This document shows, one piece after another, positions 5,631 to 11,328 of a stretch of DNA of 11,328 bases. The stretch is from the NCBI GenBank assembly GCA_001773295.1, contig MEWG01000048.1:9896-21223 (forward strand). The letters run 5' to 3'. Under the pieces are notes generated by a model. It was not told where the DNA came from. It did not search any database and saw nothing but the letters and a program-made list of their open reading frames with translations. The translations under genes and the position numbers were made by a program. Within the stretch, counting starts at the first letter, position 1. Each line of letters starts with the position of its first letter. Origin of the DNA: a candidate division WWE3 bacterium RIFOXYD1_FULL_39_9 (GTDB lineage Bacteria; Patescibacteriota; WWE3; UBA101185; UBA10185).

Positions 5631-8210
5631 TTATTCTTCTTCTGAGATTACTGCTTCGGTTTCTTTTTCTAATAAAGCTACAGATGTAACTTTGTCCGAA
5701 CCATCCATCTTCATCAATCTAACACCTTGTGTTGCTCTTCCTAATATTGGAATTTGCTTGATGGCCAGACGTAGAACTTTACCGCTTTGAGTAGCAATTA
5801 AAAGATCGTCGGTAGACTTGCTTACAATTCCTCTTGCATTAACAAGATGCCCGGTCTTATCCCCAACTTTATAAGTAAGTATTCCTGAGCCGCCTCTATT
5901 TTGTACTTTGTATTCGTTTGTGCTGGTTCTTTTGCCGTATCCGTGATCCGATATTACAAGTAAATCCATTACCTTTATTTTTTCGGGTATAACAACAGTA
6001 CCGACTACCTCATCGTTATTTTTTGAGAGTTTGATACCTGTAACACCGCTTGCAGCGCGCCCCATGGGTCTAATGTCTTCCTCATCGAATCTAATGGATT
6101 GACCTTGTCTGGTTGTAAGTAAGATGTCGTCTTTACCTGAAGTTAGTCCGGCATAGATCAACGAATCATTTTCAGTAAGTTTAATAGCTAGTATTCCTGA
6201 TGATCTTATATTATCGTACTCACTCAGCGGGGTTTTCTTTACAGTACCAAGCTTAGTAACAAAGAACACAAATTCGTCTGAATTCTGCAATGTTTCTGAG
6301 TTTAATGTAAAAAATGCTTCGACATTCTCATCCTGCGTCATACTCAGGAAGTTGACAATTGGCGTTCCTTTAGCGTTTCTTGACGATTCTGGAATTTCCC
6401 AAATGCGCATCTTGTAGACCTTGCCCGAGTTGGTAAAGAAAAATGCCCAGTCATGTGTATCGCAGGTTTTTATAAACGAAACTGCATCTTCTTCACGTAA
6501 TTGCTGCCCCATTACGCCCTTTCCTCCCCTACTCTGCTTCTTGTAAGTATCTTCTTTTAATCGCTTTATGTATCCGTTTTCTGAAATTGAAATAATACAG
6601 GTTTCACTCACAATTAAATCTTCGTCCGATAGTTCGCCGACTTTACCCTTTATAACTTTAGTCTTTCTTTCATCAGCGAATCTTTCTCTTAGGTTGGACA
6701 ATTCTTCTTTAACAGTATCAATTACTCTCTTTGGTGAAGCTAGTAAATCAATGTAATTGTTGATGATGTTAATAATCTCTTTTAGTTCATCCTCAATCTT
6801 TTTTCTTTCCAAAGCGGCCAAGCGTCTTAGTTGCATATCAAGGATCGCCTGAGCTTGAATTTCCGTTAAACCAAAGTTTTTCATTAACCCGGCCTTTGCA
6901 GTGTCGGCATCTTTACTAGCTCTAATTAAGGCAATAACTGCGTCTAGATTATCTAGGGCAATTTTTAGACCTTGCAGTATGTGTTCGCGCTCTTTAGCCT
7001 TTTTGAGCAAGTAAATGGTTCTTCTGATCACTACTTGCTGTCTGTGGAGTATAAACTCCTCCAAAATCATCTTTAAGGTCATTAATTTTGGTTCATTGTT
7101 TATCAAAGCGACAAAATTTGAGTTAAATGTATTCTGAAGCTGAGTGTATTTGTATAATTGGTTTTGAACTTTCTTAACTACAGCGTCTCTTTTTAGTTCA
7201 ATGACTATTCTCATCCCTTGCTTGTTTGATTCATCTCTAAGATAGTCGATACCTTCGATTCTTTTATTTCTCACCTGTTCAGCAATTTTTTCAATTAAAG
7301 TTGATTTGTATACTTGATATGGAATTTCGGAAACAATAAGTTTTACTTTACCGTTCTTAGTTTCTTCAACATCCATTTTGGCTCTGGTAACAACACGCCC
7401 TTTACCGGTTGCGTACATTTGTATAATTTCCTTTTGATCGTAAATAATACCGCCGGTTGGAAAATCAGGGCCTTTTATAAATTGGACAAGATCTTCTACA
7501 GTTGCAGACGAAGAAAATCTTGGTGTAACTACCTGATCCGCTGCGTCCTTTTCAGGAGCGGTACCTATCTTATCCGCTGTTTCCAGTAAGTGGAGAATTC
7601 CATCAATTACTTCACCCAAGTTATGGGGAGGTATATTAGTCGCCATACCAACCGCAATACCGGTAGCGCCGTTAAGCAAAAGATTTGGTAATAATGATGG
7701 GAGATAAATTGGTTCGTAATTTTGAAGGTCGTTTAATTCAAAGTCTACCGTGTCTTTATCGATATCCAGGTAAAGATCTTCAGCTATTTTTTGCAATTTA
7801 CACTCTGTGTAACGCATGGCAGCAGCGGGATCGTTATCAATGCTTCCAAAGTTACCTTGCGGGGCTATCAACTGGTACCTGAGTGAGAAATCTTGTCCCA
7901 TTCTAACCAATGCGTCATAAACAGCAACATCTCCGTGGGGGTGGTACTTTTTCAAAACTTCTCCGACGACAGCGGCGCATTTGTGAAATTTACCTGCAAA
8001 AGTCATGTTCTGATCCTGCATCGCGTAGATTATTCTTCTGTGTACCGGTTTTAATCCGTCGCGAACATCAGGAAGTGCTCTTGAGACAATAACACTCATC
8101 GCATAATCCAAGTATGCGCTTTGCATCTCTGTAGATATTTCTGAGTCTATTATTTTTGTAATCTGAATTTCTTCATCAGGATCAGCTATTTGTGTTACTT
8201 TTTCTGCCAT
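5631..8210 (-). CDS. gyrA: DNA gyrase subunit A
   Basis: An 859-residue type IIA topoisomerase subunit, which with GyrB introduces negative supercoils; no gyrB is in the window. The breakage-reunion domain (about 25-510) contains LPDVRDGLKPVHRRI (46-60), HPHGD (90-94) and AAMRYTE with catalytic Y134. The C-terminal beta-pinwheel (about 530-845) carries the GyrA box as QSRGGKG (559-565) instead of QRRGGKG; its presence favours GyrA over ParC. An acidic tail follows. The quinolone-pocket residue equivalent to E. coli Ser83 is V95, while the Asp87 equivalent (D99) is kept. The ATG at 8210 has no Shine-Dalgarno, but TAAAAT lies 9 nt upstream with TGGAAA 17 bp before it, suggesting a promoter so close that the mRNA would be almost leaderless. 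Probably the first gene of a gyrA-rnhB-fusion unit. Confidence 0.97.
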   Translation of the reverse strand: MAEKVTQIADPDEEIQITKIIDSEISTEMQSAYLDYAMSVIVSRALPDVRDGLKPVHRRIIYAMQDQNMTFAGKFHKCAAVVGEVLKKYHPHGDVAVYDALVRMGQDFSLRYQLIAPQGNFGSIDNDPAAAMRYTECKLQKIAEDLYLDIDKDTVDFELNDLQNYEPIYLPSLLPNLLLNGATGIAVGMATNIPPHNLGEVIDGILHLLETADKIGTAPEKDAADQVVTPRFSSSATVEDLVQFIKGPDFPTGGIIYDQKEIIQMYATGKGRVVTRAKMDVEETKNGKVKLIVSEIPYQVYKSTLIEKIAEQVRNKRIEGIDYLRDESNKQGMRIVIELKRDAVVKKVQNQLYKYTQLQNTFNSNFVALINNEPKLMTLKMILEEFILHRQQVVIRRTIYLLKKAKEREHILQGLKIALDNLDAVIALIRASKDADTAKAGLMKNFGLTEIQAQAILDMQLRRLAALERKKIEDELKEIINIINNYIDLLASPKRVIDTVKEELSNLRERFADERKTKVIKGKVGELSDEDLIVSETCIISISENGYIKRLKEDTYKKQSRGGKGVMGQQLREEDAVSFIKTCDTHDWAFFFTNSGKVYKMRIWEIPESSRNAKGTPIVNFLSMTQDENVEAFFTLNSETLQNSDEFVFFVTKLGTVKKTPLSEYDNIRSSGILAIKLTENDSLIYAGLTSGKDDILLTTRQGQSIRFDEEDIRPMGRAASGVTGIKLSKNNDEVVGTVVIPEKIKVMDLLVISDHGYGKRTSTNEYKVQNRGGSGILTYKVGDKTGHLVNARGIVSKSTDDLLIATQSGKVLRLAIKQIPILGRATQGVRLMKMDGSDKVTSVALLEKETEAVISEEE

Positions 8211-8248
8211 GACTGGAATATTTTAACAGGTTTGCCGCATTGTTTCCA
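8211..8248 (-). promoter_or_regulatory. Putative gyrA promoter adjacent to the start codon
   Basis: On the minus strand, TGGAAA (8248-8243) and TAAAAT (8225-8220) are separated by 17 bp, and the latter ends 9 nt before the gyrA ATG. A start site at the usual distance would leave a leader of only a few nucleotides. This agrees with the absence of any Shine-Dalgarno sequence. It comes after the hppA terminator, so gyrA needs its own promoter here. Confidence 0.45.
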
Positions 8249-8275
8249 TTGTTCTTTTGTGATTATTTGGGTATT

Positions 8276-8311
8276 TAAAAGAATTACCCCGGCTTTTCAG
8301 TCGGGGTAATT
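8276..8311 (-). terminator. hppA intrinsic terminator
   Basis: A perfect 10-bp inverted repeat, AATTACCCCG (8282-8291) and CGGGGTAATT (8302-8311), with a 10-nt loop lies 26 nt after the hppA stop codon. On the minus strand the stem is followed by CTTTT. It separates hppA transcription from gyrA, although the T run is short. Confidence 0.8.
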
Positions 8312-8337
8312 GGTAAAACTCTATTAACGACGAGCTT

Positions 8338-10362
8338 TTACAGCCCTACATATACGATTACTGCACCTGCAATAAGCAGCGCAACAATCTGTACTATCTT
8401 CATCATCGGGTTAATGGCTGGACCGGAAGTATCCTTAAGAGGATCCCCTACCGTGTCCCCTACTACCGCGGCTTTGTGTGCGTCGCTGCCTTTTCCGCCG
8501 AAGTTACCATCTTCAATATATTTCTTAGCATTGTCCCACGCACCGCCCGTGTTGCAGCTATAAAAAGCTACCATCAGGCCTGACATAACGACTCCGCCTA
8601 AGAAACCACCCAACGCTTGGGCTCCGAGAAATCCTACCAAAACTGGCATTCCGATTACTATTGCAGCAGGTATTACAAGCTCCTTTTGAGCAGCGGTTGT
8701 AACAATATCGACTGCTCTTGAGTAGTCAGGAGCTGCAGTCCCTTCCATTATTCCTGGAATCTCTCTGAATTGGCGTCTAACTTCTTCTACGACTTGGGTT
8801 GCTGCTCTACTTACTGAGCCCATTAATCTTGAACTAAATAAGAACGGTAAGGCACCGCCAAGCAACAGTCCGACAAAGACCTTAGGTTCAGCAATATCAA
8901 TTGCGTTTAAACCCGTTGCCTCAAAGTATGTAGCGAACAACGAACTTGCTGCTACAGCCGCAGAACCGACTGCAAAACCCTTGGTTAAGGCTTTTGTAGT
9001 GTTACCTACAGCGTCGAGTCCACTTGTAACCTCTACGGCTTTTTCAGATAAACCGGCCATTTCGCACATGCCTTGAGCATTATCTGAAATAGGTCCAAAT
9101 GTATCCAAAGCCATGATAATTCCTGTGGTAGCAAGCATTCCCATTCCGGTTAGAGATATTCCGTAGAATCCAAGTAAGTTGTAACCGGCCAAGATAGCCG
9201 CAGCAACAACTAAAACCGAAACAAAGGTTGATTCCATTCCGTATGCCATACCTGAAATTAAGTTTGTACCTGCACCGGTTCTGGAAGCGTCCGCAATTGC
9301 TACAACGGGTTTTTCACCGGGTCCTGTGTAGTATTTGGTGATGTAAAGAAGTGCCATCATAGCGACAATTCCGACTACAGCTGCGTAACCCGCTCTAGGC
9401 TCGCCCAATAGATAGGTTGCTAAGGCCATGAATATTACAATTGATGAAACTGCGGATACAATAAACCCTCGAATTAACGGCTTGATCGCATCTTCAGAGT
9501 CATTCTTTGCCTTAACAAAAAATGTACCCAATATGGAAGTTAAAACTGCACCAGATCTAGCAAGTAATGGGAAAACTACCCCTTTCAAACCGAAGAGTGA
9601 TCCGCCCAAAATCATTGCAGCAACGATAGTAAGTGCATAAGACTCAAATACGTCTGCGGCCATACCTGCACAGTCGCCCACATTATCACCGACATTATCA
9701 GCAATAGTAGCAGGATTTCTTGGGTCGTCCTCCGGAATACCGGCTTCGACCTTACCAACTAAGTCAGCACCAACATCGGCTGCTTTGGTAAAAATACCTC
9801 CACCAACTCTCATAAAGAGAGCAATAAGTGCGGCACCAAAACCATATCCTACAAGAACGTCGGTTGCGTTTTTTGCAACCGCATCAGCTCCGTTTTGGAT
9901 GTTAGTAAAGTAGGACCACATGTAGATTATAGAAACGCCAAGTAAGCCTAACCCTACTACGAGCATTCCATTTACAGTACCTGCTCCAAACGAAATTTTT
10001 AATGCAGGATTTAGTCCTCTCATGGCAGCGTTTGCTGTACGAACGTTAGCTCTAACAGCAATCCACATACCAAAATAACCAATAAGTCCGCTGAATACTG
10101 CGCCAAGCAAAAATGCTGCAGCGGTACCAGTACCCAGTGTAATGCCGATTAGTACGGCAAGCCCAACCATTATTGGGATAATAACTTTGAACTGGCGTTT
10201 TAGATACGCCATCGCTCCTTCGCGTACGGCTTTTCCTATGCTTTTCAGTTTTTCGCTGCCCTCATCTTCTTTAAGGACTTTCTTTGTTAGAAATGCACCG
10301 TATCCCAGCGCAATGAACGCTGTTAGCGGAGCGGTAAATAAGGCTATCAATTGAAGATCCAT
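8338..10362 (-). CDS. hppA: K+-independent H+-translocating membrane pyrophosphatase
   Basis: A 674-residue integral membrane enzyme, rich in hydrophobic segments as expected for the ~16-helix family. It hydrolyses pyrophosphate and pumps ions across the cytoplasmic membrane. Signatures are KAADVGADLVGK (193-204), the pyrophosphate- and Mg-binding DNVGDNVGDCAGMAAD (222-237), DTFGPISDNAQG (420-431) and the C-terminal GDTVGDPLKDTSGP (635-648). In GNTTKALTKGF (453-463), K457 and T460 occupy the positions that are Ala and Gly in K+-dependent enzymes, so the protein should be K+-independent; such enzymes are proton pumps as far as known. It is the only gene here with a strong ribosome binding site (GGAGGT just before the ATG), and it is monocistronic, with its own terminator. 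A palindrome overlaps its likely promoter, and the structured RNA region lies directly upstream on the same strand. Confidence 0.96.
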   Translation of the reverse strand: MDLQLIALFTAPLTAFIALGYGAFLTKKVLKEDEGSEKLKSIGKAVREGAMAYLKRQFKVIIPIMVGLAVLIGITLGTGTAAAFLLGAVFSGLIGYFGMWIAVRANVRTANAAMRGLNPALKISFGAGTVNGMLVVGLGLLGVSIIYMWSYFTNIQNGADAVAKNATDVLVGYGFGAALIALFMRVGGGIFTKAADVGADLVGKVEAGIPEDDPRNPATIADNVGDNVGDCAGMAADVFESYALTIVAAMILGGSLFGLKGVVFPLLARSGAVLTSILGTFFVKAKNDSEDAIKPLIRGFIVSAVSSIVIFMALATYLLGEPRAGYAAVVGIVAMMALLYITKYYTGPGEKPVVAIADASRTGAGTNLISGMAYGMESTFVSVLVVAAAILAGYNLLGFYGISLTGMGMLATTGIIMALDTFGPISDNAQGMCEMAGLSEKAVEVTSGLDAVGNTTKALTKGFAVGSAAVAASSLFATYFEATGLNAIDIAEPKVFVGLLLGGALPFLFSSRLMGSVSRAATQVVEEVRRQFREIPGIMEGTAAPDYSRAVDIVTTAAQKELVIPAAIVIGMPVLVGFLGAQALGGFLGGVVMSGLMVAFYSCNTGGAWDNAKKYIEDGNFGGKGSDAHKAAVVGDTVGDPLKDTSGPAINPMMKIVQIVALLIAGAVIVYVGL

Positions 10363-10365
10363 ATT

Positions 10366-10371
10366 ACCTCC
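10366..10371 (-). promoter_or_regulatory. Strong Shine-Dalgarno of hppA
   Basis: The minus strand reads GGAGGT, with GGAGG ending 4 nt before the ATG at 10362. It fixes the hppA start and shows that the host ribosome can use a classical anti-Shine-Dalgarno contact, although the other genes here lack one. Confidence 0.8.
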
Positions 10372-10383
10372 GAAAACTAATTA

Positions 10384-10412
10384 CTTATATCTAAGCTCAT
10401 ACCTAGGGTATG
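10384..10412 (-). promoter_or_regulatory. Putative hppA promoter with overlapping palindromic operator
   Basis: A perfect inverted repeat, CATACC-TAG-GGTATG, occupies 10398-10412. On the minus strand TATAAG (10389-10384) could be the -10 element; the -35 position would then coincide with one arm of the palindrome. A dimeric regulator bound there would cover the promoter. The palindrome is certain; the promoter and regulator are inferred. Confidence 0.35.
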
Positions 10413-10471
10413 AACAAAGGTTAGACTATTATTTCACATTGTTGTAGCAAGTGGAAGAGCCAGTGCCCTTT

Positions 10472-10528
10472 TAAAATGAAGAGGCCCCGAGAATTTACAG
10501 TTCAATAAATTGAACTTTCTCGGGACCT
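10472..10528 (-). terminator. Terminator-like hairpin ending the structured RNA
   Basis: On the minus strand a continuous 12-bp stem is formed by AGGUCCCGAGAA (10528-10517) and UUCUCGGGGCCU (10493-10482), including one U-G wobble (10525/10485). An inner 7-bp stem AGTTCAA/TTGAACT with a 4-nt loop caps it, and a 5-nt bulge (10494-10498) lies on one side. It is followed by CTTCATTTT. Read on the plus strand the wobble becomes a C-A mismatch, which favours the minus strand. The T run is imperfect, so it could instead be the terminal helix of the RNA. Confidence 0.6.
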
Positions 10529-11328
10529 TGGGCGCTAGGCATTTGATTGCAGGGGCTAATTCCATTTATAAATCAAGCTTTGCGCAAATTAATTCACCGG
10601 GGTGCGAACTCTTTAGCGTGAATACGCCTGGAGATCCCGGTAACCTGGGTTCATGATGGTGTAAGCAAGTTCGACTACGGGCAACCGCAAAGGGGGCCTC
10701 GAGTATTTTGCCGAACTGCATCCACCAACTACATACTGCGCTTGCAGTATGACCAGACTCGCACAGATCTGGATTTTGCTGTTTAAGTGCTGGAGATGCA
10801 AGATTCAAACTCGGGACATGTATCCATTGGCCCATTTGCCTTTGGTATCCTTCGTACTCCAGCTTTTTTGCATCGCGGAGACAACAAACAGGGAGGAGAC
10901 TTGCTCACTCACCTCGAGTTGCCCATCTGCACGATGCAAGACCACAAGCGCACCGGTTCCGGATACCGGGTTGTGGTGGATACCTGTCTTGCCCAGGTTG
11001 TGGGGTCCCCGTGACATATCGTTTCGTCGGTCGAAACCAACGAAAAGATCCTTTCGGGGACATTTGGTGCGCCATGAGGCGGCGGGATCAGTCGGGTAGC
11101 CCACGGCTAGCCATACTATCCGCGGCGTCGCGCACCAGGAGATAAGTGGTTCGTGAACAAATCTGACCCTGTGTCAGCAGCACACGAACCTTCCAACATC
11201 AGGCCGAACCCAAGGGGAGGGTGTTACCTCCGGGGGTCAATGGGCGGCCAAGCCACATAAAGGTGATCCAAGGACATCGTCCTCAAGAGTTGGGTTTGTA
11301 ACAACTCCCCGGGAAGGACCTATCTTAG
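10482..11328 (-). ncRNA. Candidate large structured non-coding RNA, 5' end beyond the window
   Basis: More than 840 nt of GC-rich sequence (sampled lines 50-62% G+C) next to AT-richer genes, with only short overlapping frames in several registers and no ribosome binding sites. Complementary segments tile it almost without gaps: 10543-10576, 10597-10640 (inner 10616-10627), 10657-10727 (inner 10668-10717), 10732-10751 (8 bp, 4-nt loop), 10753-10772, 10789-10863 (7 bp), 10868-10939 (8 bp), 10941-10977 (7 + 5 bp), 11005-11061 (7 bp; inner 9 bp, 11022-11045), 11065-11137 (8 bp), 11148-11190 (8 bp; inner 11163-11177), 11202-11249 (inner 11216-11231), 11271-11283 and 11287-11307. Two internal helices need U-G pairs that exist only in the minus-strand transcript, although three possible helix-end wobbles would favour plus. 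I do not recognise the family; rRNA, tmRNA, RNase P and group II intron landmarks were not found. Confidence 0.65.

Noticed and set aside
3015..9640. Many short plus-strand frames inside gyrA, hppA and the fusion gene
   Set aside because: They are antisense shadows of long genes with clear family motifs and have no independent support.
10566..11104. Five overlapping short frames (62-116 residues) on both strands
   Set aside because: They overlap each other in different registers, lack ribosome binding sites, have no recognisable domains and lie in densely base-paired sequence. They are explained by the high G+C of a structured RNA.
11260..11269. Minus strand reads GGATCACCTT, like the 3' end of 16S rRNA
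   Set aside because: The preceding sequence has neither the conserved helix 45 region nor the AAGTCGTAACAAGG block, and the RNA continues for about 800 nt without rRNA landmarks. The match is probably chance.
10482..11328. Assignment to tmRNA, RNase P RNA, 23S rRNA or group II intron
   Set aside because: I looked for the tmRNA tRNA-like ends, the RNase P GAGGAAAGTCC and ACAGAA boxes, 23S domain V blocks and a group II domain V with an AGC triad. None was found on either strand.

Overview
This window looks like chromosomal DNA from an AT-rich, compact, uncultured-type bacterium. Protein genes are tightly packed and mostly lack Shine-Dalgarno sequences, two core enzymes of purine nucleotide metabolism are fused into one protein, and a proton-pumping pyrophosphatase is encoded. 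These traits would fit a Patescibacteria/CPR-like genome. That placement is an inference, because no taxonomic marker such as 16S rRNA is visible. The standard code works: rnhB ends at a TGA exactly where the family should end.

Left part, plus strand. Positions 1-750 hold the 3' end of a polytopic membrane protein cut by the window edge. An unusually long non-coding stretch follows (751-1551). It carries three 23-bp direct repeats sharing TTTGTCATA, a perfect DnaA-box sequence 9 bp after the last repeat, several short palindromes, a possible terminator and about 120 bp of very AT-rich DNA. It resembles a replication or partition locus but is unproven. At 1552-2613 is a complete XerC/XerD-type tyrosine recombinase with all six catalytic residues and an unusual charged C-terminal tail.

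Middle part, minus strand, reading right to left. hppA (K+-independent H+-translocating pyrophosphatase, 10362-8338) ends at a clear terminator. gyrA (8210-5631), rnhB (5591-4905) and a 756-residue Ham1/IMP-dehydrogenase-like fusion (4894-2624) follow with gaps of 39 and 10 nt, so they are probably one transcription unit. They combine DNA topology, removal of RNA from DNA, and control of inosine/xanthosine nucleotides. The fusion gene converges with the recombinase across 10 nt.

Right part (about 10482-11328) is the most interesting. It is a GC-rich block of more than 840 nt (roughly 50-62% G+C in sampled lines, well above the neighbouring genes), with no convincing protein gene. It is tiled almost end to end with hairpins and long-range helices and ends, on the minus strand, in a 12-bp terminator-like stem. 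I read it as a large structured non-coding RNA whose 5' end lies beyond the window. I could not match it to rRNA, tmRNA, RNase P RNA or a group II intron. It lies directly upstream of hppA on the same strand.
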